Positions 27,507 through 35,900 of a stretch of 64,000 nt of DNA are shown here, in pieces. Under the pieces are notes generated by a model. The model worked only from the letters and a program-made list of their open reading frames with translations, was not told the origin of the DNA and ran no database searches. Source of the stretch: an uncultured Verrucomicrobiota bacterium (lineage in GTDB: Bacteria; Verrucomicrobiota; Kiritimatiellia; CAIVKH01); assembly GCA_937872895.1 (NCBI GenBank), contig CALMUP010000023.1, positions 1 through 64,000 on the forward strand, read 5' to 3'. A program made the position numbers and the translations under genes. Within the stretch, counting starts at the first letter, position 1; each line of letters starts with the position of its first letter.

Positions 27507-28552
27507 ACGATGCTCCCGTCCAACCGGCCGCCCCTCCTCCGCCGAAGCCCGTGCTGACCGAAAAGGAGAAGGCGAAGCGCCGCCTCGCCGAGGCCGCCAT
27601 CTCCGCGGTGATCTTCCACGTCGGCCTGGCCATCCTCGCCGGCGCCATCACCATCGCGGTGATCGTGGCCCGCCCGAAGGTCACCTTCGACGCGAAGCAG
27701 CCGCCCTCGATCCCCGCGCGCAAGCTCGAACACAGCATCCGCGTGAAGCAGATGAAGGAACAGGTGCGCAAGCCCCAGATCCTCCAGCGCCTCGTCTCCC
27801 AGGCCCCGAGCGCGGTGGCCCTGCCCGAGCTGCCCAAGATGGACACGCCGGACATGAAGAAGATGCGCGACACCCCGACGCTGAACCGCAGCGCGAACAT
27901 GCTCGGCGACCTCGGGCGTGCCGGCGGCGGCCTCGGCCGCGGCGACACCGGCGGCGGCGGCTTCTCGGACACGAAGTTCTTCGGCGAGAACGTCCGCACC
28001 CGCGCCATCGCCGTGCTCGTGGACGTCACCAGCTCGATGTACAACAAGGGCGTCGTCGAGGACGTGAAACGCGAGGCCCAGATCATGCTCGAAGGCCTCG
28101 GTCCCGGCACCAAGTTCAACCTGATCGGCTTCGTGGACGGCGCCGAAGCCGTGTCCCCGCAGATCATGTTCGCCACCCAGGAGAACAAGGCCGCCGCGAT
28201 CGCCTGGCTCGGCAAGATCAAGATGAACACCCAGGGCAACAAGAAGGGCTGGTCGGGCAGTACGCCCCACGACGCCATCATCATGGCGGTAGAAATGGGC
28301 GCCGACACGATCTTCCTGCTGACCGATGATGTACCGACCATCTCCGAGGTGCGCGGCAAGGAACGCATCCCGATGCCGAACCACGCCGATGACCTGGTCA
28401 GTTATGTCCGCAACATCGAGACGACCACCGGCCGCTCGGTGAAGATCCACCCGATCGTGTACAAGGCCTCCAGCTCGGCGGGCGAACGCTCAAAGGAATA
28501 CTGGCGTCGCATCGCCCGCCTGACCGGCGGCAAGATGCAGGTCATCGAGTAA
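27503..28552 (+). CDS. VWA-domain protein with TonB-like topology
   Basis: Protein of 349 residues. A Pro/Lys-rich cytoplasmic start (PVQPAAPPPPKPV) precedes a single membrane helix (about 33-56, AVIFHVGLAILAGAITIAVI). Then come a basic, Pro-containing stretch (about 65-125), a Gly-rich hinge (about 138-153) and a C-terminal von Willebrand A domain (about 165-349). The metal-ion-dependent adhesion site is intact: DVTSS (D174, T176, S178), SGST (T254) and LLTDD (D275). The first half has the layout of TonB/TolA, the normal partner of ExbBD. However, no TonB C-terminal domain is present; the VWA domain replaces it. It overlaps exbD by 4 bp. Inference: ExbBD drives this protein to bind or pull a periplasmic or outer membrane partner, perhaps the TPR proteins of the same operon. 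Confidence 0.85.
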   Translation: MNDAPVQPAAPPPPKPVLTEKEKAKRRLAEAAISAVIFHVGLAILAGAITIAVIVARPKVTFDAKQPPSIPARKLEHSIRVKQMKEQVRKPQILQRLVSQAPSAVALPELPKMDTPDMKKMRDTPTLNRSANMLGDLGRAGGGLGRGDTGGGGFSDTKFFGENVRTRAIAVLVDVTSSMYNKGVVEDVKREAQIMLEGLGPGTKFNLIGFVDGAEAVSPQIMFATQENKAAAIAWLGKIKMNTQGNKKGWSGSTPHDAIIMAVEMGADTIFLLTDDVPTISEVRGKERIPMPNHADDLVSYVRNIETTTGRSVKIHPIVYKASSSAGERSKEYWRRIARLTGGKMQVIE

Positions 28553-28555
28553 GTG

Positions 28556-31054
28556 ATGCCCCTGCCTCCGTGGACCGATGACCTGGTGGCGTCGTCGCTG
28601 CTCCGCCGCTTTTCCTCCGTGGTCGAACAGGTTGCCGACCTCCCCGCCGTGATCGACCCCCACGCGGCGATCACGTACCGAACCCTCGACGCCGAATCCC
28701 GCCGCCTCGCCGCGCACCTCGCCGCCCATGGCGCAGCGCACGGTTGCGGCGTGGCCTTGCTGCTGCCTGCGGGTTGCTCCTTCGCCATCTCGATCTGGGC
28801 CGTGCTGCGCACCGGTGCCTACTACATCCCGCTCGACGCCGCCTATCCGGCCGCCCGGCTGGCCGAAATCCTCGGGACCGGCATCGCCTCCCTGCTGGTG
28901 ACCGACGCCGCGCACGCCCCCCTCGCTGCCGACATCGCGGGTCGTTTGTCCCCGCCGCTGACCGTCCTGCTCGCGGAAACACCGCCCGCGGAACACCACG
29001 AACCACCGGCGGCAACACCGGCCCCCGACGATCCCGCCTGCGTGATCTTCACATCGGGATCGACCGATCAACCCAAGGGCGTGATGCAGTCCCACCGCAA
29101 CCTGCTCCATTCCACCCGCTGGTACACGGAACCGGCCGGCCTTCGCCCCGGATTGCGGATGACCCTGCTGCACTCGGTCAGCGCGATCGCCGCCGCCACC
29201 GCGTTCTACGGCGCACTGCTGAACGGCGCGACGCTGTACCCGGCCAACGTGACCTCCCTGGGCGTCGAGCGCCTGCCCGACTGGCTGGATGAACACCGCA
29301 TCGATGTGTTGCACCTCGTTCCCACGCTGCTGCGGCGCATCGACCGCGTGATGCCCCCCGGTCGCCGCCTGCGCACACCCTCGTTGCTGCGTACCGGCGG
29401 CGAAGCGGTCAGCCTGGCCGACTGGCATACCTGGCGGTCCCGGCTCCCCGCCGGGAGCCGCTTGCTGGTCTGTCTCGGATCAACCGAGGCCCTGAACTAC
29501 CGGCAGCGCATCCATACCTGGGACGAATCACCACCCGGCGACGCGTTGCCGGTGGGCGACCCGATGCCGGACAAGGAGGTCGCGGTCGTGGACGCCGAGG
29601 GGCAACCGGTCCGCGACCACGACGAGGTCGGCGAAATCGTCGTCGCCAGCCCGTACATCTTCGCCGGTTACTGGAAACATCCGGCGCTGACCGCGCAGGT
29701 CCTGCGCGACGATCCGGATCGCCCCGGATGGCGCATCTTTCGCACCGGTGACCTCGGGCGCTGGGGCGCGGACGGCGCACTCTTCCACGTCGGTCGCAAC
29801 GACCGGGTCATCAAGATCATGGGCCACCGCGTGCACCCCGGCGATATCGAAGCCGTCATCCGGACCATGCCCGGGGTCCGCGATGTTTCCGTTGTCGGCG
29901 AGGCGGATGCCGACGGGCCGCTCCGCCTGTGCGCGCACCTTGTGCCTTCGCCGGGGGAGCGTGTGTCCGCCGCCTCCGTGCGCCGGTGGATCAGCCGCCG
30001 GTTGCCTGCGCATATGGTGCCGTCGCTGGTGGAGTTCCGGGCCGATCTGCCCCGCCTCCCGGGCGGCAAGGTGGACCGGCGCAGCCTGCGTTCGCGTCGG
30101 ACCGCGGCGCGCCGCGTTCACATCCCGCCACGCCATCCATACGAGGAAACCCTGGCCGAACAGGTCAAGCGCCACCTGCATGTCGCGGACCTCGGCATGG
30201 CGGACGATCTTTTCGGCGACCTCGGTGCGGATTCGATGGCGGTGACCAGCCTGCTGATGGATATCCATGCCGTCTTCGGCGTGCAGGTTCCACTGGCGGT
30301 GGTGTACCGGGAAACCACGGTGGCCGCACTCGCCGGTTGGCTGCGGGGCAACCGGATCGCGCCGGCCGGCGGTGCGCTGGTGATTCACGCGGCGGGCGAA
30401 CGCCCGCCACTCTTTGCGGTGTGCGGCCTGTTCGGCCATGCCCTGCGCCTGTTGCTGGTCGGCCGCGAACTGCCGGCGGCGCAACCGATGATCGGACTTG
30501 AACCGCCGGGCATGGATTGGACCCGTGTCGGGGCATCGACCATCGAGGACATGGCGGATTGGTACGCCGGGGAGATCATGCGGCGGCGACCCGACGGTGT
30601 GGTGCGCCTGTTCGGCACGAGTTTTGGCGGGATCATCGTGCACGCCGTGGCCTGCCGGCTGCAACGCGCCGGACGCACCGTGGACCTGCTGGCCATGGTG
30701 GACACCAATCCGCCGGATCTGCTTACCGACACCGGACTTGATCGCAGGCCGCCGCGCGACTTCGCGGAGGGCATGACGTCGGACGATCCGATGGTCCAGG
30801 CCGGCATCCGGGTCGCTCGCCAGCACGGCGCCGCACTCGCGCGCCATGTATCCACGGAGCGTTTCGCGGGCGTGATCACCTACTTCCGGTGCGACGAGGT
30901 CGAGGATCCCTCCGCGCGCGACCGGCGCGACCTCTGGCATTTCGCCGCCACGAAAGGACTGGATGTCATCCCGGTGCCCGGCCACCACGGCCACTTCCAC
31001 ATCGAGCCGCAACGGTCAGCCGTCGTGCGCGGCCTCTGCGAACGCTTGTGCTGA
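28556..31054 (+). CDS. Free-standing A-T-TE NRPS-like enzyme
   Basis: Cytoplasmic enzyme of 832 residues with three domains and no condensation domain. The adenylation domain (1-520) has A3 VIFTSGSTDQPKGVMQSH (163-180), A5 LGSTEALNYR, A7 RIFRTGDLGRW, A8 GRNDRVIKIMGHRVHPGDIE and A10 LPGGKVDRR with Lys505. The thiolation domain (about 525-600) has the phosphopantetheine Ser in LGADSM (S560). The thioesterase (about 615-832) has GTSFGG (Ser689), Asp716 and His813 as a likely triad. Aligned by eye, the A4 position normally holding the Asp that binds an alpha-amino group is Ile (SAIAAATAFYGALLNGA), so the substrate may be an alpha-keto, hydroxy or aryl acid. A-T-TE enzymes of this layout dimerise aryl pyruvates (atromentin, RalA type). 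The ATG follows the VWA stop by 3 bp. Confidence 0.88.
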   Translation: MPLPPWTDDLVASSLLRRFSSVVEQVADLPAVIDPHAAITYRTLDAESRRLAAHLAAHGAAHGCGVALLLPAGCSFAISIWAVLRTGAYYIPLDAAYPAARLAEILGTGIASLLVTDAAHAPLAADIAGRLSPPLTVLLAETPPAEHHEPPAATPAPDDPACVIFTSGSTDQPKGVMQSHRNLLHSTRWYTEPAGLRPGLRMTLLHSVSAIAAATAFYGALLNGATLYPANVTSLGVERLPDWLDEHRIDVLHLVPTLLRRIDRVMPPGRRLRTPSLLRTGGEAVSLADWHTWRSRLPAGSRLLVCLGSTEALNYRQRIHTWDESPPGDALPVGDPMPDKEVAVVDAEGQPVRDHDEVGEIVVASPYIFAGYWKHPALTAQVLRDDPDRPGWRIFRTGDLGRWGADGALFHVGRNDRVIKIMGHRVHPGDIEAVIRTMPGVRDVSVVGEADADGPLRLCAHLVPSPGERVSAASVRRWISRRLPAHMVPSLVEFRADLPRLPGGKVDRRSLRSRRTAARRVHIPPRHPYEETLAEQVKRHLHVADLGMADDLFGDLGADSMAVTSLLMDIHAVFGVQVPLAVVYRETTVAALAGWLRGNRIAPAGGALVIHAAGERPPLFAVCGLFGHALRLLLVGRELPAAQPMIGLEPPGMDWTRVGASTIEDMADWYAGEIMRRRPDGVVRLFGTSFGGIIVHAVACRLQRAGRTVDLLAMVDTNPPDLLTDTGLDRRPPRDFAEGMTSDDPMVQAGIRVARQHGAALARHVSTERFAGVITYFRCDEVEDPSARDRRDLWHFAATKGLDVIPVPGHHGHFHIEPQRSAVVRGLCERLC

Positions 31055-31074
31055 TGCCGCGATCGCCCTGCCCA

Positions 31075-31123
31075 TTGTTCCAACCCCTGGACACACCGCC
31101 CGCCGTATTGTCCATCCCTTGCA
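31075..31123. repeat. Pair of TTGTCCAATCCC-type palindromic repeats
   Basis: TTGTTCCAACCCCTGGACA (31075-31093) and TTGTCCATCCCTTGCA (31108-31123) lie 33 bp apart, just before the MATE gene. The same pair with 32-bp spacing occurs in the start of gspK (42916-42964). The core TCCA-N5-TGGA is palindromic; the second copy here is degenerate. Confidence 0.6.
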
Positions 31124-31148
31124 CCGGTGGATGTGCTACCGTACGACC

Positions 31149-32507
31149 ATGCCCGAACGCCCATCCTTGCTGTCCGCGCCCGTACCGGCCCTGGTGCGCT
31201 CCATCGCCGTGCCGGCCAGCGTCGGCTACCTGTTCAACACGCTCTACAACGTGGTGGACACCTGGTACGCGGGACGGTTGTCGACCGACGCGCTGGCCGC
31301 GCTCGGCCTCTCCTTCCCGGTGTTCTTCGCGGTCATCGCCGTGGCCTCCGGCCTCGCCACCGGCGTGTCCGCCCTCGTGGCGAACACCATCGGCAGCGGC
31401 CGCCCCGACGAGGCACGCACCCTCGGCGCCCAGGCCCTGACCTTCACCGCGCTCGCCTCGCTGGTGTTGAGCATCGCCGGCTTCGTGCTGGTCGACCGCG
31501 TATTCACCTGGATGGGAGCCGCTCCCGGCCCCGCCGCGCTCGCCGCCGACTACATGCGCATCGTCTTCGCGGGATCGATCTTCTTCAACCTCACCCACGT
31601 CCTGAACGCGCTGCTCGTCGCACGCGGCGACACCCATACCTACCGCAACGTGCTCGTGCTCGGCCTGCTGCTGAACGTCGTGCTCGATCCGTGGTTCATC
31701 TACGGCGGCTTCGGCCTGCCCGCCCTCGGCTTCGACGGCATCGCCTGGTCCACCGCGCTGATCCAGGTGATCAGCGCCGCCTACCTGTACCGTGTGGTGC
31801 GGCGGCGCGACGCCCTGCCCCGCCTCACCCGCGTCGCCCTCGCCCTGCCCGCCCGCACCGCCGCCGACCTGCTGCGCCAGAGCGGACCCGCCATGCTCAA
31901 CATGGCCACCATCGGCCTCGGCATCCTCGTCATCACCTATTTTGTCAACCGCCACGGCAGCGCCGCCGTGGCCGCCTACGGCATCGCCACCCGCATCGAA
32001 CAGATCATCCTGCTCCCGGCCATCGGCCTGAACATGGCGGTGCTCGCCATCGCCGGCCAGAACAACGGCGCGGGACGTCCCGACCGCGTACGGGAAACCG
32101 TACGTGCCGCCTTGCGCTTCGGCCTGCTCACCCTCATCCCGGCGCTGGCGCTGATGCTGGTCTGGCCGCGGCAGGCCATGGCGCTGTTCACCCGCGATGC
32201 GGTGGTCATCGCGGTCGGGGCCGACTACCTGCGCGTGGCCAGCTTGCTGGTCTATGCCTACGTGCTGCTCTTCACCCTGACCGCCGCGCTACAGGCCGTG
32301 AAGCAGCCGCTCTACGCGATCTGGATCGGCCTCTACCGGCAACTGCTCGCCCCGCTGGCAATCATCCTCGCCCTCGACCACTGGACCACCCTCGGCCTCT
32401 GGGGCATCTGGATCTCTATCGCCTTCACCACCGGATCGGCCGCCCTGTTCACCCTCTGGTACACCCGCCGCACCCTGCCCCGGCCCCCCACGACACCCCC
32501 GGCCTGA
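31149..32507 (+). CDS. MATE family multidrug/toxic compound exporter
   Basis: Polytopic inner membrane protein of 452 residues, the normal MATE length, with about 12 predicted membrane helices. MATE landmarks include VPASVGYLFNTLYNVVDTWY at the start, ALAALGLSFPVFFAVIA, a repeat of the N-lobe pattern in the second half (SGPAMLNMATIGLGILVI), AAYGIATRIEQIILLPAIGL and QNNGAGRPDR. The family exports cationic drugs or metabolites using Na+ or H+. It lies 95 bp after the A-T-TE enzyme on the same strand and could export its product. The start is chosen at MPERPSLL; an in-frame ATG at 31131 is possible. Confidence 0.92.
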   Translation: MPERPSLLSAPVPALVRSIAVPASVGYLFNTLYNVVDTWYAGRLSTDALAALGLSFPVFFAVIAVASGLATGVSALVANTIGSGRPDEARTLGAQALTFTALASLVLSIAGFVLVDRVFTWMGAAPGPAALAADYMRIVFAGSIFFNLTHVLNALLVARGDTHTYRNVLVLGLLLNVVLDPWFIYGGFGLPALGFDGIAWSTALIQVISAAYLYRVVRRRDALPRLTRVALALPARTAADLLRQSGPAMLNMATIGLGILVITYFVNRHGSAAVAAYGIATRIEQIILLPAIGLNMAVLAIAGQNNGAGRPDRVRETVRAALRFGLLTLIPALALMLVWPRQAMALFTRDAVVIAVGADYLRVASLLVYAYVLLFTLTAALQAVKQPLYAIWIGLYRQLLAPLAIILALDHWTTLGLWGIWISIAFTTGSAALFTLWYTRRTLPRPPTTPPA

Positions 32508-32575
32508 CCACCGCGATTTCAGCGTATCCATGCACCCTCTTCCCGGGTACAGTAAACCCGAAAACAACATTAGAA

Positions 32576-32710
32576 CCACGGATGAACACGAATAGACACA
32601 GATTCACGGGGGTGGACCCTGAATACAACGGCACTGAAAAGGACGGGGCTCCTTCCTATGATGAACCTGTCCTGATGCCATTATCCGTGTGAATCTGTGT
32701 TCATCCGTGG
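32576..32710. repeat. Inverted pair of CCACGGATGAACAC dispersed repeats
   Basis: The left arm (32576-32610) begins CCACGGATGAACAC and continues with ACACAGATTCACGG after a short insert. The right arm (32684-32710), read on the minus strand, is CCACGGATGAACACAGATTC followed by ACACGGA. The arms are about 75 bp apart in the 239-bp space before the GH13 gene. Degenerate relatives appear near 35850 and 48801. No gene was seen in the interval. Confidence 0.75.
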
Positions 32711-32746
32711 TTCCGTCAACTCCGGTTTTCGGAATAAAAGGATTCG

Positions 32747-35700
32747 ATGAAAGGATGGATCTACCTGTTCGGATGCGTGCTGGCCGCGGCGTTGTCCGCG
32801 CACGGGCAGTCGTCCCGTCCGGGCTGGGGCGCGACCCCGTACGCCGGCACGGGCGGCACCGGCGTGACCTTCCGCACCTGGGCCCCGAACGCGAGCAGCG
32901 TCCACGTGGCCGGCGCCTTCAACGGCTGGAGCATGACCTCGCTGCCGCTGACCTCCGAAGGCAACGGCGTCTGGTCGCGCGATGTGACCGCCGCCTCGCC
33001 CGGCCAGCCCTACAAGTTCGTCCTGAACGGCAGCCTGTGGCGGCGCGATCCCTACAGCCGGCAACTCGAGGGATCCGGCACCCGCAATTCGCTGATCCAC
33101 CAGCCCGCCGCGTTCAACTGGGGCACCAACACGTTCGCCATGGCCCCGGCCCACGAACTGGTCATCTACGAAATGCACATCGGCGCCTTCCACGACCCGG
33201 TCCCCGGCGACGGCCTGCCCGGCCGGTTCACCAACGCGATCCAGAAACTCGACCACCTCGTGGATCTCGGCATCAACGCCGTCGAACTGATGCCGATCAG
33301 CGAGTTCCCCACCTCGACCAGTTGGGGCTACAACCTCTCCTACCCCTTCGCCATCGAATCCACCTACGGCACGCCCGACCAGTTCAAGGCCTTCGTGAAG
33401 GCCTGCCACGAACGCGGGATCGCCGTGCTGATGGATGTCGTGCACAACCACTGGGGCAGCGACAACGACGACTGGAGCCTGTGGCAGTACGACGGCTGGA
33501 GCACCAACGGCAACGGCGGCATCTTCTTCTTCAACGAGCCCGCCTACTGCTGCACCTGGTGGGGCCCCCGCCCCGATTACCGCCGCCCGGAAGTGCGCGC
33601 CTACATCCTCGACAACTTCCGCATGTGGAAACAGGACTACCGCATCGACGGATTCCGCTGGGACGCCCCCCAGTTCATGCTCTACAACGACAACACCCGC
33701 ACCGTGGTCATCCCCGACGCCTCCAACCTGATCCACACCGTCATCAGCACCCTGTCGAACGAATTCGAGCGCACCTTCCACATCGCCGAGGACATCAAGG
33801 GTGTCATCGGCTTCAACAGCCACTGGGACATGTCGTACCAGGGCACGATGCAGGGCATCATGAGCACCGGCAACGACAACGACCGCAACATGAGCACGCT
33901 CGCCGGCGCGATCAACAGCGACCCGCAACGCATCATCTACAGCGAATCGCACGACTCCACCGGCGACCTGAACAGTTGGGCCATCCGTTTCCCCAACGCG
34001 GTGGACGCCACCGCGCCCGAAGGCTATTACGCCCGCAAACGCTCGACCCTCGCCGCGCTGTTCACCCTGACCGCCCCCGGCACACCGATGCTGTGGATGG
34101 GCCAGGAGATGCTGGAGACGAACCTGTTCAGCGACGCCCGCGCCCTCGACTGGTCGCGCACCAACACCTTCGCCCATGTGACCCGCCTGTACCGCGACCT
34201 GATCCACCTGCGCCGCAACCTCGATGGGGTGTCCGGCGGCCTCGCCGGCCCCGGCACCGGCCTGGTGTTCCTCGACCAGGCGCTGAAGACCATCGGCTAC
34301 CGCCGCTACGATCCGGCCACGCCCGACCAGGATGTCCTCGTCATCGCCAACCTCCGCAACACCCCGCGCCTCGGCTACACGATCCCGATGCCCGAGGCCG
34401 GCACCTGGTACATCCACGTCAACACCGACCTGCAAAAGTACGGCGAGGACTACGAGGATGTCGGCGATACCCCCTCGATCACCGCGTCCGGCAACCCGCC
34501 CACCGCCATGATCAACCTCGGCCGCTACAGCGCCCTCGTGTTGTCGCGCCTGCCGATGAACGGCCTCGCCGTGGATTCGCTCGCCGTGGACGACACGACG
34601 CTGGGCAACGGCAACGGGCGCATCGATCCCGGCGAGTCGATCCTGATCACCCCGACCCTGCGCAACCGCGGCCAATTCGCCTACGCCCCGGTCGCGGTCA
34701 CCCTCGCCGCGCCGGATCCGACCATCGCGATCAACCAGCCCTTCGCCTCCGTGCCGATGCTCGCCGCAGACACCAGCGCCGCGACCGATGTCGCACTGAT
34801 GCTGACCGTCCCGACCAACTGGACCTGCGGCACCCCGCTGGAGATCGATCTCGCCCTCGAAGCCGGCGATGTCGCGCTGAACCAGCGCCGCACCCTCGCC
34901 GTCGGCGCGGTTGCCGCTGGCGATGTCGTCACCAACACCATCGCCAGCGCGGACGTGCCCCAGCCGATCATCGACAACCAGAGCGTCTTCTCCGACCTCG
35001 TCGTCACCAACACCCAGATCGGCGACCTCACCGCCATCCGCCCATGGATCCGCCTCAACCACACCTGGAACAGCGACCTCGTCATCGCGCTCCAGCACCC
35101 CGACGGCACCGAGGTTGTCCTCGCCAACCGGCGTGGCGGCAGCCGCGACAACTTCGGTTCAGGCACCTGCGGCGTAAACGTCGTTTACACCGTGTTCGAT
35201 ATGACCGCGACCACCAACATCGGCGCCAACACCCAGAACGCTCCGTTTGCCGGGCGCTACGTGCCCGACGGCGACCTCGCCGCCTTCGCGGGCAAACCGG
35301 CAGCCGGCACCTGGCGGCTGCGCGTCACCGACCTGTTCACCACCGACCAGGGCACCCTGCTGTGCTGGGGCCTCGACCTCGAAGCCAACGCGGAAACCGC
35401 CGAGTGCACCACCTTCACCGGCGTGGTGCTTGATGCCGACGGCGACGGAATCCCCGACTGGTGGGAGGCCTCCTACAGCGGAAGCGCCACCGGCCTGATC
35501 GCCACCGCCGATGACGACGGTGACGGGTTCTCCAACCTCGATGAATTCAAGGCCGCGACCCATCCCGGCGATCCAGCCTCCTTCCTGCGCGCCGACACGG
35601 TGCCGATCCACGACGCCGGCCAACCCTTCACCCTGCGCTGGAACAGCGCCGCCGACCGCACCTACCGCCTCTGGTTCCGCGAAACCCTCGGCGACGGCGC

Positions 35701-35806
35701 CTTCACCCCCGTCGCCTCCAACATCCCCGCCGCCCCGCCGGTCAACACCTGGACCGACCCCGACGCCACCAACGCCCACGGCTTCTACCGCATCGAAGTC
35801 GAATAA
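32747..35806 (+). CDS. Secreted GH13 alpha-amylase/branching-type enzyme with P-domain
   Basis: Exported enzyme of 1019 residues with signal peptide WIYLFGCVLAAALSAHG. Domains in order: a CBM48-like N-terminal module (about 25-115, VTFRTWAPNASSVHVAGAFN), then a GH13 barrel with DVVHNH (230-235), GFRWDA (nucleophile D306), HIAED (acid E348) and SESHD (D403). The GlgB-like YEMHIGAF places it near branching enzymes and maltooligosyl hydrolases. A CARDB-like beta domain follows (about 605-720), then a proprotein convertase P-domain (about 735-880, RPWIRLNHTWNSDLVIALQH), a calcium-type segment (DADGDGIPDWWE, DDDGDGFSNLDEF) and a C-terminal beta domain. It acts on alpha-1,4/1,6-glucans outside the cell and is a plausible cargo of the type II system encoded next to it. 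The GH13-P-domain fusion is unusual. Confidence 0.9.
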   Translation: MKGWIYLFGCVLAAALSAHGQSSRPGWGATPYAGTGGTGVTFRTWAPNASSVHVAGAFNGWSMTSLPLTSEGNGVWSRDVTAASPGQPYKFVLNGSLWRRDPYSRQLEGSGTRNSLIHQPAAFNWGTNTFAMAPAHELVIYEMHIGAFHDPVPGDGLPGRFTNAIQKLDHLVDLGINAVELMPISEFPTSTSWGYNLSYPFAIESTYGTPDQFKAFVKACHERGIAVLMDVVHNHWGSDNDDWSLWQYDGWSTNGNGGIFFFNEPAYCCTWWGPRPDYRRPEVRAYILDNFRMWKQDYRIDGFRWDAPQFMLYNDNTRTVVIPDASNLIHTVISTLSNEFERTFHIAEDIKGVIGFNSHWDMSYQGTMQGIMSTGNDNDRNMSTLAGAINSDPQRIIYSESHDSTGDLNSWAIRFPNAVDATAPEGYYARKRSTLAALFTLTAPGTPMLWMGQEMLETNLFSDARALDWSRTNTFAHVTRLYRDLIHLRRNLDGVSGGLAGPGTGLVFLDQALKTIGYRRYDPATPDQDVLVIANLRNTPRLGYTIPMPEAGTWYIHVNTDLQKYGEDYEDVGDTPSITASGNPPTAMINLGRYSALVLSRLPMNGLAVDSLAVDDTTLGNGNGRIDPGESILITPTLRNRGQFAYAPVAVTLAAPDPTIAINQPFASVPMLAADTSAATDVALMLTVPTNWTCGTPLEIDLALEAGDVALNQRRTLAVGAVAAGDVVTNTIASADVPQPIIDNQSVFSDLVVTNTQIGDLTAIRPWIRLNHTWNSDLVIALQHPDGTEVVLANRRGGSRDNFGSGTCGVNVVYTVFDMTATTNIGANTQNAPFAGRYVPDGDLAAFAGKPAAGTWRLRVTDLFTTDQGTLLCWGLDLEANAETAECTTFTGVVLDADGDGIPDWWEASYSGSATGLIATADDDGDGFSNLDEFKAATHPGDPASFLRADTVPIHDAGQPFTLRWNSAADRTYRLWFRETLGDGAFTPVASNIPAAPPVNTWTDPDATNAHGFYRIEVE

Positions 35807-35850
35807 GCCGCCGGAACCAGGCGTAGCGCGCATTCAGGTGTTCGGGTTTC

Positions 35851-35880
35851 CATCCGCGTGCATCCGCGCGATCCGCGGTT
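35851..35880. repeat. Degenerate CCGCGGATGCACGCGG-type repeat
   Basis: CATCCGCGTGCATCCGCG followed by CGATCCGCGGTTT lies in the 94-bp gap between the convergent GH13 and alkC genes. It is a diverged relative of the CCACGGATGAACAC repeat at 32576-32710. Confidence 0.4.
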
Positions 35881-35900
35881 TCCGCCTCCGCGGCGTGCCC

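Noticed and set aside
27503-28552. Calling the gene tonB
   Set aside because: The N-terminal layout is TonB-like, but the C-terminal domain is VWA with a MIDAS site; no TonB C-terminal motif is present.
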